From: an uncultured Prevotellaceae bacterium
GTDB lineage: Bacteria > Bacteroidota > Bacteroidia > Bacteroidales > Bacteroidaceae
Direction: 5' to 3'
NCBI GenBank assembly: GCA_902792855.1
Contig: CADBBP010000032.1
Span: 1-39,159, forward strand
DNA length: 39,159 bases
Below are positions 27,917 to 35,360 of this stretch, one piece after another. Under the pieces are notes generated by a model. It had not been told where the DNA came from and did no database searches. It was given only the letters and a program-made list of their open reading frames with translations. Made by a program: the position numbers and the translations under genes. Each line of letters starts with the position of its first letter. The stretch's first letter is position 1.

Positions 27917-29020
27917 ATGATACTCAATAACATCTCCATTGTCAACTATAAAAACATTATGTCAGCCAACGTTAGGCTGTCGCCCAAGATGAACTGTTTC
28001 TTGGGGAGAAATGGCATGGGAAAAACCAATTTTCTCGATGCCGTGCATTTCCTTGCCTTCTGCAAGAGCGCCCATTGCCCCATCGACTCCCAGGTGATTT
28101 GCCACGGACAGGATTTCTTCATGCTCGAAGGGGAGTTCCAAAGTGAGAATGGCGACATGGAACATATTTATTGTGGTATGAAGCGTGGTCAGAAGAAACA
28201 TTTCAAGCGCAATAAGAAAGAGTACAAGCGACTCTCCGAACACATCGGCTTGCTGCCTCTCATTTTTGTCTCGCCTTCCGACGCTGTCATCATCGAGGGA
28301 GGGAGCGAGGAGCGGAGACGATTGATGGACATGGTGATTTCCCAGTATGACCGTGCTTACATCACGGCACTTTACAATTATAACAAGGCACTCCAGCAAC
28401 GCAATGCACTGCTGAAAATGGAAGAGGAGCCTGACGTGGCGCTCATGGACATCCTCGAGCAGCAAATGGCCATAGAGGGAGAAAAAGTATTTTCCAAGAG
28501 GCAGGCTTTCGTTAGGGAGTTCCTGCCCGTGTTCCATAAAATCTATAAACGTATCTGCCAGTCGGCGGAGCAGGTTTCCGTGGACTACGTTTCCCATTGC
28601 TTGCGAGGGCCGCTGCTCGATGTCATTCGCCAAGACCGCTTCAAGGACCGCGCTGTGGGATATTCACTACATGGCATTCACCGCGACGACCTCGACTTGC
28701 GCATAGGAGGCTATCCCTTGAAACGTGAAGGAAGTCAGGGGCAGAACAAGTCGTTTGCCATTGCATTGAAATTGGCACAGTTCGATTTCCTCAAGCACAC
28801 CAACAGCTGCACCACGCCCATGCTGCTCCTCGATGACATCTTCGACAAACTCGATGCTGCACGTGTGGAGCAGATTGTGCACATTGTCGCCGGGGAGGAA
28901 TTTGGACAAATCTTCATTACCGACACCAACCGTGACCATCTCGATAAAATCTTGAGCCATGGCTCTTTCGACTACCAACTCTTTGACGTGGAAAACGGGG
29001 AGGTCAACATCAAACCTTAG
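27917..29020 (+). CDS. recF: DNA replication and repair protein RecF
   Basis: RecF is an SMC-like ATPase that helps load RecA at single-strand gaps. The 367-residue protein has Walker A GRNGMGKT (30-37), the signature region REGSQGQNKSFAIALKLAQF and Walker B TPMLLLDDIFDKLDAARVEQI, in the family order and length. It begins with the usual ILNNISIVNYKNI strand. The gene after it, a DUF721 protein, starts within a few bases of the stop, a common Bacteroidetes pair with replication-related roles. Confidence 0.96.
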   Translation: MILNNISIVNYKNIMSANVRLSPKMNCFLGRNGMGKTNFLDAVHFLAFCKSAHCPIDSQVICHGQDFFMLEGEFQSENGDMEHIYCGMKRGQKKHFKRNKKEYKRLSEHIGLLPLIFVSPSDAVIIEGGSEERRRLMDMVISQYDRAYITALYNYNKALQQRNALLKMEEEPDVALMDILEQQMAIEGEKVFSKRQAFVREFLPVFHKIYKRICQSAEQVSVDYVSHCLRGPLLDVIRQDRFKDRAVGYSLHGIHRDDLDLRIGGYPLKREGSQGQNKSFAIALKLAQFDFLKHTNSCTTPMLLLDDIFDKLDAARVEQIVHIVAGEEFGQIFITDTNRDHLDKILSHGSFDYQLFDVENGEVNIKP

Positions 29021-29025
29021 TGGCT

Positions 29026-29316
29026 ATGTTTAGAAGGGATGTAAAAAAACTTGACACACTGCTCCTGCAGTTCCTGCGTATCACAAGTCTTGAGACCCCG
29101 CTGCTGCAACGAAGGCTCGTGGGGGCGTGGCCGGAAGTGATGGGGGAGGGGGTGGAACGCCATACCGGACAGGTGTTCATCTCCAACCAGACACTATGGG
29201 TGAAAATCAACAACTCGGCCCTAAGAGCCGAGTTGTCAATGATGCGATCCGAGATTGTTGAAAAACTCAACAGTCACGTGGGGGCGCGCATCATCGTCGA
29301 TGTCCGTTTTTTCTGA
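29026..29316 (+). CDS. DUF721 / DciA-like protein
   Basis: This 96-residue DUF721 protein starts at ATG 29026 (MFRRDVKKLDTLLLQFLR). A GTG at 29020, which overlaps the recF stop, would add two residues. The family core is visible as LVGAWPEVMGEGVERHT and the C-terminal LWVKINNSALRAELSMM.SEIVEKLN. DciA, in the same superfamily, is a loader of the replicative helicase in bacteria that lack DnaC. Whether this short form does the same is not shown, though its place after recF fits. It converges with the S41 protease gene with a 9-base gap. Confidence 0.85.
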   Translation: MFRRDVKKLDTLLLQFLRITSLETPLLQRRLVGAWPEVMGEGVERHTGQVFISNQTLWVKINNSALRAELSMMRSEIVEKLNSHVGARIIVDVRFF

Positions 29317-29325
29317 TTTTTCCTT

Positions 29326-31044
29326 TTATGCCTCTCGGGAAACGGCCATCCATCGCTCCATGCGCATGAGGTGCTTGTCGCCACCAGTGCCCCTTGTTGG
29401 TGAGATGGCCACTTTCTGGCTTTCCTCTTTCTGGGGGAAGGCGGCACCTTTCCTGAACACCTCTTTCGCTGTGCGGATGGCGGGGTCGTCCTCGTTGAGG
29501 TATTCCATCCACGAGCACTCGTCGAGCATGTTGTAGATGATGCGGCTGTATATGTATTTCTCAAAGAGCCGTTGCGACTTCTGCAGCATCAGGTTGCGCC
29601 GTTGCAGGCCGTTCTTCTCTGCATAGATGGCAAATTTCTCCAACAAGCCCTGACGTTTGAGATAAGATAGCAATTCACCAGTGCTTCTCTTGGCTTTCAG
29701 TTCATCCCGGTGCTCGTCGGTGTAATCAAAGGCAAACTGCAGGATGAGGCCGCTCATCGCTGCTTCCTTGTAATATGATGTGATGCCGGTGGTATCTTCA
29801 GGGACGAAGATGTCGGGGGTGATGCCGCCGCCGCCATATACTGTTCGGCCAAGTCGGGTGTGATATTCAGGACCCTCGTGCTTGATGCTGTCCATAGAGA
29901 AATATTCCCCACGATTGTAGCGTGTCAGCAAGTCTTCCTCGTATTCCTTGTCGTTGCCCGTATTGTAATGCTTTTGGATGCAACGGCCGGAGGGCGAGTA
30001 GTAGCGTGCGATGGTAAGACGGATCATGCTGCCGTCGCGCAGACCTATTTGCTGCTGCACAAGGCCCTTGCCAAACGAGCGGCGGCCAATCACCGTGCCA
30101 CGGTCGTTGTCCTGGATGGCGCCGGCGAGAATCTCTGAGGCTGAGGCCGAACCCTCGTTGATGAGCACCACCAATGGCACATTCTGGAAGGAACCGTGAC
30201 CGGTGCTCATGAAATCCTGGCGTGGCTGCTTGCGACCCTCCGTATATACGATGCGGCTGTTCTTGGGCAGGAACTCGTCGGCTATTTGAATGGCAGAGGA
30301 CATGTAGCCGCCGGCATTGTCGCGAAGGTCAATCACCAAGTTCTCGAAATCTTGCTGAGATAGTTCGGTCAACGCATCAATCATCTCTCCATAGGTGTTC
30401 TCCCCAAAATTCTTGATGCGGATGTAACCGGTGCGGGAGTCGAGCATGTAGGCGCAGCTGATACTCTTTGTGGTGATGTTGTCGCGGGTGACGGTGAACT
30501 GCTTCACCTTGTTCTGGCGATGGCGGACGACACCAATGCGCACCTTCGTGCCACGGGGACCCTTCAGCCGGCGCATGGCCTCCTCGTTGGTCACCTCCTT
30601 GCCCACGAAAGGCTTGTCGTCCACGCTGACAATCTTGTCGCCGGCTATCAAACCGGCACTTTCCGCCGGTCCACCGGGTATTACGTTCTGTACGTGTATG
30701 GTGTCCTTTCTGATGACAAATTCAATGCCTACTCCTGAGAAAGAACCCTGCAGCTCATCATTGGCTGATTGCACGTCTTTTGCGCTGATATATACGGAGT
30801 GCGGGTCCAGTTCGGCGAGGATTTCCGGTATGGCGTTCTCCACCAACTCGTTCATGTTCACGCTGTCCACATACTGGTCGTCGATGAGGTGCAGCAGGTC
30901 GTTCAGGCGGTTGCTGCCGGAGTTGATGATGCTGAGGCGGTTGCCGGAGAAATGATTGGAGTAGAACGTGCCGATAAGGATGCCCAATACCACGCAGGTG
31001 GCGAGTGCCAAGGGCATGAGGCGATTGGTCTTGTTAAGGTTCAT
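29326..31044 (-). CDS. S41-family C-terminal processing protease
   Basis: This 572-residue periplasmic serine protease of the CtpA/Prc group trims protein C-termini. An N-terminal membrane anchor or signal (~10-28, MPLALATCVVLGILIGTFY) is followed by a PDZ domain (~95-175, with VIPGGPAESAGLIAGDKIVSVD). The S41 catalytic region (~190-390) has the nucleophile Ser301 in NEGSASASEI and the general base Lys326 in RRSFGKGLVQQ, with the family's usual 25-residue spacing. A helical C-terminal region of about 170 residues follows. It is the last gene of an operon with the M3 peptidase and a deaminase; its start overlaps the deaminase end by 11 bases. Confidence 0.95.
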   Translation of the reverse strand: MNLNKTNRLMPLALATCVVLGILIGTFYSNHFSGNRLSIINSGSNRLNDLLHLIDDQYVDSVNMNELVENAIPEILAELDPHSVYISAKDVQSANDELQGSFSGVGIEFVIRKDTIHVQNVIPGGPAESAGLIAGDKIVSVDDKPFVGKEVTNEEAMRRLKGPRGTKVRIGVVRHRQNKVKQFTVTRDNITTKSISCAYMLDSRTGYIRIKNFGENTYGEMIDALTELSQQDFENLVIDLRDNAGGYMSSAIQIADEFLPKNSRIVYTEGRKQPRQDFMSTGHGSFQNVPLVVLINEGSASASEILAGAIQDNDRGTVIGRRSFGKGLVQQQIGLRDGSMIRLTIARYYSPSGRCIQKHYNTGNDKEYEEDLLTRYNRGEYFSMDSIKHEGPEYHTRLGRTVYGGGGITPDIFVPEDTTGITSYYKEAAMSGLILQFAFDYTDEHRDELKAKRSTGELLSYLKRQGLLEKFAIYAEKNGLQRRNLMLQKSQRLFEKYIYSRIIYNMLDECSWMEYLNEDDPAIRTAKEVFRKGAAFPQKEESQKVAISPTRGTGGDKHLMRMERWMAVSREA

Positions 31045-31474
31045 TCTCTTGGAGATTGATGAATTTTACTTCTATTTTTGCGCGGCGCAGCAGTTCAAGT
31101 CCGTCGGCCAGACGGTATTCCTCGCCATATACGACGCGGCGGATGCCGGCTTGGATGATGAGTTTGGAGCATTCCAGGCAGGGCGAGGCGGTGACATAGA
31201 GCGTCGAGCCGTCACTGTTGTTGCTGCTGCGGGCGAGTTTGGTGATGGCATTGGCTTCTGCATGCAGCACATAGGGCTTCGTCACGTTGTTGTCATCTTC
31301 GCACACGTTCTCAAAGCCGCTCGGGGTGCCGTTGTACCCGTCGCTGATGATCATCTTGTCCTTCACCACCAAGGCTCCCACCTTCCGGCGGGTGCAATAG
31401 CTGTTCTCCGACCAGATGCGGGCCATGCGCAGGTAGCGGAGGTCGAGGAGGGTCTGTTTGTCGCTAACGTCCAT
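31034..31474 (-). CDS. Deoxycytidylate (dCMP) deaminase-like protein
   Basis: The 146-residue zinc cytidine-deaminase-fold enzyme would convert dCMP to dUMP for dTTP synthesis. The zinc-binding and catalytic motifs are VLHAEANAI (His and catalytic Glu) and SPCLECSKLI (two Cys). The N-terminal YCTRRKVGALVVKDKMIISDGYNG is typical of ComEB/dCMP deaminases. I used the ATG at 31474 (MDVSDKQTLLDLRYLRMAR), 14 bases after the M3 peptidase stop; the frame is open far upstream inside that gene but without homology. ComEB-like proteins can have other roles, so dCMP as substrate is inferred from family. Confidence 0.9.
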   Translation of the reverse strand: MDVSDKQTLLDLRYLRMARIWSENSYCTRRKVGALVVKDKMIISDGYNGTPSGFENVCEDDNNVTKPYVLHAEANAITKLARSSNNSDGSTLYVTASPCLECSKLIIQAGIRRVVYGEEYRLADGLELLRRAKIEVKFINLQENEP

Positions 31475-31488
31475 GATTGTTGGGTAGG

Positions 31489-33570
31489 CTATTGTTTTCT
31501 TCTCCTGATGCCGTTGCGGCGCAAGAGGGCGTCGATGCTGGGCTCGCTGCCCTTGAAGCGCTTGTAGAGTTCCATAGGGTGCTCCGTACCGCCTCGGGAG
31601 AGGATGCAGTCGCGGAAGCGCTGTGCGGTGTCGGTGTTGAAGATGCCGTGCTTCTTGAACACGCTGAAGGCGTCGGCCTCCAGCACCTCCGCCCATTTGT
31701 AGCTGTAGTAGCCGGCGGCGTATCCTCCGGCCATGATGTGCGAGAACTGCGTGGTCATGCACGTGTCGGGCAGTTGCTTGAATACCATGGCTTTCTCCCA
31801 CGCCTTCTTCTCGAAAGCCATGAGGTCGCCCTCGAAGGGCTCACGCATTGTGTAATAGGCCATGTCGAGCAGTCCGAAACTTACTTGGCGCAGGCAGTTG
31901 TAGGCCACCATGAAGTTGCGGCTCCGAACGATTCGGTCAATCAACTCGTCGGGCAGTGGCTCGCCCGTCTCGTAGTGGAAGGCGAAGGTGCGCAGAAACT
32001 CCTTTTCTATGGAATAGTTTTCCATGAATTGCGAAGGCAGCTCCACGAAGTCCCACCACACATTGGTGCCCGACATGCTTTCGAAACGAGTATTGGCGAA
32101 CATGCCGTGGAGAGAATGGCCAAACTCGTGAAGGAACGTCTCCACCTCGCCCAAGCTCAGCAGCGACGGCTTGTTCTCGGTAGGCTTCGTAAGGTTCATC
32201 ACCACACTGACATGGGGGCGCACGTTCTCGCCCTTGTTGTTGATGTATTGGCCTTGGAAACTGGTCATCCAAGCTCCGCCGCGTTTTCCCTTGCGGGGAT
32301 GGAAGTCGGCATAGAACACGGCAAGGTAACTACCGTCCTTGTCAAACACCTCGTAGGCTTTCACGTCGGGGTGATACACGGGGATGGAGGGGTTCTCCAC
32401 AAAGGTGATGCCATAGAGGCGGTTGGCCAGGCCGAAGATGCCGTCAATCACACGCGACAACTCGAAATAGGGTCTGAGCATCTCTGAGTCGAGGTCGTAT
32501 TTGGCCAACTGAAGTTTGTAGGAGTAGTGGCTGATGTCCCACGGCTCCATGGTGAAGTTGCGGCCCTCGCTCTTGCGGGCTGTCTTCTCCACCTCTTTCA
32601 TTTCCTTGAGGGCGGTGGGCTTGTAAGAGTCAATCAATTCGTCAAGCAGCCGATAGACATTGCGCTTGTTGGTGGCCATGCGGTGCTTCAGCACATAGTC
32701 GGCATAGGTCTTGAACCCCAGCAACTGGGCTGTCTCGCGGCGAAGGTTGACGATGCGCTTGCAGATTTCAAGGTTGTTGGTGGCGTTGTCGTGTGTGCAA
32801 ACCGTGTTGCTCGCCATATAGAGTTGGTGGCGCAGGTCGCGGCGGGTGGAGTATTTCATCATCGGCCCCATGCTCGGGTTGTCAAGCGTGAACACCCATC
32901 CCTCCATGCCTCGCTCGCGAGCTTCCTCGGCGGCGGCCTCTTTCACACGGTTTGGCAGGCCGGCCAGGTCTTCCTCGTTGGTGAGGTGCATGGTGTAGGC
33001 CTTGCGCTCGTTTCGCAGGTTTTGGGAAAATTGCAAGGCGAGCAAGCTGACCTCCTCGTTCAACTGGCGCAGGCGGGCTTTCCCGTCATCGTCGAGCAGG
33101 GCGCCGTTGCGGCAGAAGCTGTCATAGATGTTGTCGAGCAGGCGCTTCTCCTCTGGGGTCAGTCGGCGGTGATGGCGTTTCACCGCCTTGATGCGCTCGA
33201 AGAGGCGGGGGTTGAGCAGCATGTCATTGGCATGCTGTGTGAGCAGCGGCTCCATCTTCTGGGCCAACTCGTCCATCTCGTCGCTCGTCTCTGCAGAGAG
33301 GAGGTTGAAGAAGGCGTTCGACACGCGGTCGAGCAGACCATAATAAAAGCTGTCGTCATCCTTGTTGAGGATGGTGTTGTCAAATGTTGGCTTCTCGGGG
33401 TTGTTGATGGTTTTCTCCATCTGCTCCTTGTCACGCCGCATGCCCTCGATGAAGGCTTCCTCGAAATCCTGAAGTGTCAGTTGGTCGAAGGGGATGGTGT
33501 GGCGGGGGGTGTCGTAAGGCGCAAAAAATGGGTTCACGCGTGATGGGTTGGATATGGCTGTATCTGTCAT
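31489..33570 (-). CDS. M3-family oligopeptidase / peptidyl-dipeptidase
   Basis: This 693-residue zinc metallopeptidase of the thimet-oligopeptidase family (Dcp/PrlC-like) breaks down short peptides. The zinc motif is HEFGH at 481-485 (in ETFLHEFGHSLHGMF), with further conserved parts GGAWMTSFQGQYINNKGENVRPHVSVV and the C-terminal FSHIMAGGYAAGYYSYKWAEVLEADAFSVF. The start is ATG 33570 (MTDTAISNPSRVNPFF); the frame is open to 33627, but that stretch overlaps the promoter. No signal peptide is seen, so it is probably cytoplasmic. It leads the M3-deaminase-S41 operon from a perfect promoter. Confidence 0.94.
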   Translation of the reverse strand: MTDTAISNPSRVNPFFAPYDTPRHTIPFDQLTLQDFEEAFIEGMRRDKEQMEKTINNPEKPTFDNTILNKDDDSFYYGLLDRVSNAFFNLLSAETSDEMDELAQKMEPLLTQHANDMLLNPRLFERIKAVKRHHRRLTPEEKRLLDNIYDSFCRNGALLDDDGKARLRQLNEEVSLLALQFSQNLRNERKAYTMHLTNEEDLAGLPNRVKEAAAEEARERGMEGWVFTLDNPSMGPMMKYSTRRDLRHQLYMASNTVCTHDNATNNLEICKRIVNLRRETAQLLGFKTYADYVLKHRMATNKRNVYRLLDELIDSYKPTALKEMKEVEKTARKSEGRNFTMEPWDISHYSYKLQLAKYDLDSEMLRPYFELSRVIDGIFGLANRLYGITFVENPSIPVYHPDVKAYEVFDKDGSYLAVFYADFHPRKGKRGGAWMTSFQGQYINNKGENVRPHVSVVMNLTKPTENKPSLLSLGEVETFLHEFGHSLHGMFANTRFESMSGTNVWWDFVELPSQFMENYSIEKEFLRTFAFHYETGEPLPDELIDRIVRSRNFMVAYNCLRQVSFGLLDMAYYTMREPFEGDLMAFEKKAWEKAMVFKQLPDTCMTTQFSHIMAGGYAAGYYSYKWAEVLEADAFSVFKKHGIFNTDTAQRFRDCILSRGGTEHPMELYKRFKGSEPSIDALLRRNGIRRRKQ

Positions 33571-33597
33571 GTGTGCTATGTCGTTGAATTGGTGATG

Positions 33598-33628
33598 CAA
33601 AAGTAGTGAAATCCCCTCAATGTGCAAA
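33598..33628 (-). promoter_or_regulatory. Promoter of the M3 peptidase operon
   Basis: On the minus strand: TTTG (33628-33625), exactly 19 bases, TACTTTTG (33605-33598), a full consensus match. The predicted start near 33594 gives a leader of about 24 bases. This also rules out the longer start at 33627. Confidence 0.8.
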
Positions 33629-33684
33629 ACAATTCAACAAAGTTTTTCTTTTGGGCCGCTTTTGGCAGCACATATTCTTTATTT

Positions 33685-34062
33685 TTAACGATTGGTGGTA
33701 GCCTTGTTACTCTTTCCAAGCACGCCCGTCCGCCGATATTCGTCCAGACACCGTTTTTTTACATCGGCCTCTATGTCGCCGATGGGACGGTGTGGGTTGG
33801 AAAGTGATTTTACATATACGCAAGCCACCGACACCAATACCGCAGCGAGGAAACTCACCACCCATCGCAGCACTTCGCTTTCAATGGGTACATACTCGAT
33901 GCACAGGATGCCTGTCACCACGGGGATGCCAAAAAGCAGCCAGTCGGCGCCCGAGGTCATCTTGTATGTGCCAACCGCGTCGCTGTATTCGCGGTCCTCG
34001 GACAGCACACGTTGCTTGTTGGCCATCCACCAATTCTCAAAAGTCTTGTCTTTCTCTTCCAT
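33685..34062 (-). CDS. Small membrane protein of unknown function
   Basis: I do not recognise this 125-residue protein. It has a charged N-terminus (~1-37), two hydrophobic helices (~40-58, DWLLFGIPVVTGILCIEYV; ~66-86, RWVVSFLAAVLVSVACVYV), and a soluble, charged C-terminus (IGDIEADVKKRCLDEYRRTG). This is a small inner-membrane hairpin with both ends likely in the cytoplasm. It starts 15 bases after the hemW stop on the same strand and is probably co-transcribed with it. The pairing gives no clear functional hint. Confidence 0.75.
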   Translation of the reverse strand: MEEKDKTFENWWMANKQRVLSEDREYSDAVGTYKMTSGADWLLFGIPVVTGILCIEYVPIESEVLRWVVSFLAAVLVSVACVYVKSLSNPHRPIGDIEADVKKRCLDEYRRTGVLGKSNKATTNR

Positions 34063-34077
34063 AATAGCCTTCTTTTT

Positions 34078-35193
34078 TCATACAAACATCAAATCGCTCA
34101 TCACCGTGTCGCTCATGGCGATGCCTGGCAAGGTGAGGTGAAGCCGCCCTTGGTCGATTGCCAGCAAGCCTCCGTCGATGTGCTTGCGGGCATTGCTCAT
34201 CAGGTAGGTGTGCAGCTTCACGCCAAAACGTTGCTCCACCTCGGCTGGTGAGATGCCCTCACACGTCCGCAAGGCGGTGGTTATCATATCATTGTAACTG
34301 TCGTACAGTGTCAACCGCTCAGTCTCGCAGGGGAGACGCCCCTCGCTCAGTGCAGCGATGTATTGTTCCACGTCGGCCACGTTGGCCTTGCGGCATATTC
34401 CGTCGTATGAGTGTGCGGCGGCGCCGATGCCGGTGTAGGGTGTGCCGTCCCAGTAGCTGCTGTTGTGGAGTGAGCGGCGGCCCGGCAGGGCGAAATTGCT
34501 GATTTCGTAATGCTCGTAGCCGCCCTTTTCCAACCGCTCCACCAGCATGCCGTACATGGCGAGGTAGGTGTCGTCGGCAATCTCTTCCACTTCGCCCGCC
34601 AAGAGCATGCGATGGAGTGGCGTGCCTTCCTCATACATCAGACTATAGGCTGAGAGGTGCTCCACCTCCATGGTGAGGGCCTTGTCGATGTCGGCTTGCC
34701 ATTCGGCAAGCGTCTCCCCCGGGAAGCCGAACATGAGGTCGATGCTGATGTTGCCGAACCCCGACTTCCTCAACAGTTCCACTGCTTCCACCGCCTGCCG
34801 GGCGGTGTGGCGGCGATGGAGGAAGCGCAGCCGCTCGTCGGAGAAGGTCTGCACGCCCATGCTCACACGGTTGACGCCAACTTCCCGCATGGTGTAGGCA
34901 AGGTGCTCGTCCACGTCGTCGGGGTTGCATTCCATTGTCACCTCGGCGCCTGGCACAACGTCATACACCTCATGGATGGTGGAGAAAATCTTCCGCAGCA
35001 TCGGTGCGTCGAGCTGGGAGGGGGTCCCGCCGCCAAGGTAGATGGTGCGAAGCGTGTCGCCACTGCGGAGGCGCATCTCGCGACACACGGCATCCACATA
35101 CTCCTGGCGAAGGCCGAGCAGGGTGCTGGAGTAGAAGCCGCAATACACGCAACGGCACTTGCAAAACGGTATGTGGATGTAGAGACCTTGCAT
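34078..35193 (-). CDS. hemW: Radical SAM protein HemW (heme chaperone, HemN-like)
   Basis: The 371-residue protein begins MQGLYIHIPFCKCRCVYCGF, with the radical-SAM CxxxCxxC motif for a 4Fe-4S cluster and S-adenosylmethionine. The GGGTPSQL motif and the conserved RVSMGVQTFSDERLRFLHR and ISIDLMFGFPGETLAEW blocks follow, as in the HemN/HemW family. HemW-type proteins carry and insert heme rather than oxidise coproporphyrinogen; at this length and without HemN's extra N-terminal region, HemW is the better call. I used the ATG at 35193 since the frame upstream to 35271 has no similarity. A -7-like box abuts this start. Confidence 0.92.
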   Translation of the reverse strand: MQGLYIHIPFCKCRCVYCGFYSSTLLGLRQEYVDAVCREMRLRSGDTLRTIYLGGGTPSQLDAPMLRKIFSTIHEVYDVVPGAEVTMECNPDDVDEHLAYTMREVGVNRVSMGVQTFSDERLRFLHRRHTARQAVEAVELLRKSGFGNISIDLMFGFPGETLAEWQADIDKALTMEVEHLSAYSLMYEEGTPLHRMLLAGEVEEIADDTYLAMYGMLVERLEKGGYEHYEISNFALPGRRSLHNSSYWDGTPYTGIGAAAHSYDGICRKANVADVEQYIAALSEGRLPCETERLTLYDSYNDMITTALRTCEGISPAEVEQRFGVKLHTYLMSNARKHIDGGLLAIDQGRLHLTLPGIAMSDTVMSDLMFV

Positions 35194-35197
35194 TTTG

Positions 35198-35205
35198 CAA
35201 AGGTA
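35198..35205 (-). promoter_or_regulatory. -7-like box abutting the hemW start
   Basis: TACCTTTG (35205-35198 on the minus strand) lies four bases before the ATG at 35193. The -33 region is weak. If used, the mRNA would start at or next to the start codon. Confidence 0.35.
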
Positions 35206-35275
35206 TGGTTTTTTCGGGATATTTTCACCCAATATCCTAAATGTTTTTAAAGAAATGCGAATTTCACCCAAAACA

Positions 35276-35307
35276 TTTGGCAGTTTGTTAAAAAAGGAGT
35301 ACCTTTA
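35276..35307 (+). promoter_or_regulatory. Promoter of the EF-G2 gene
   Basis: TTTG (35276-35279), 20 bases, TACCTTTA (35300-35307). It is one base from consensus in the -7 box and one base long in spacing. The leader is ~50 bases and A/T-rich. I cannot identify a binding site for a carbon-starvation regulator. Confidence 0.5.
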
Positions 35308-35360
35308 TCGGCCAAAACGTAAAATAGACAATTTTTTACTTAATATCTATCAATAATTTT

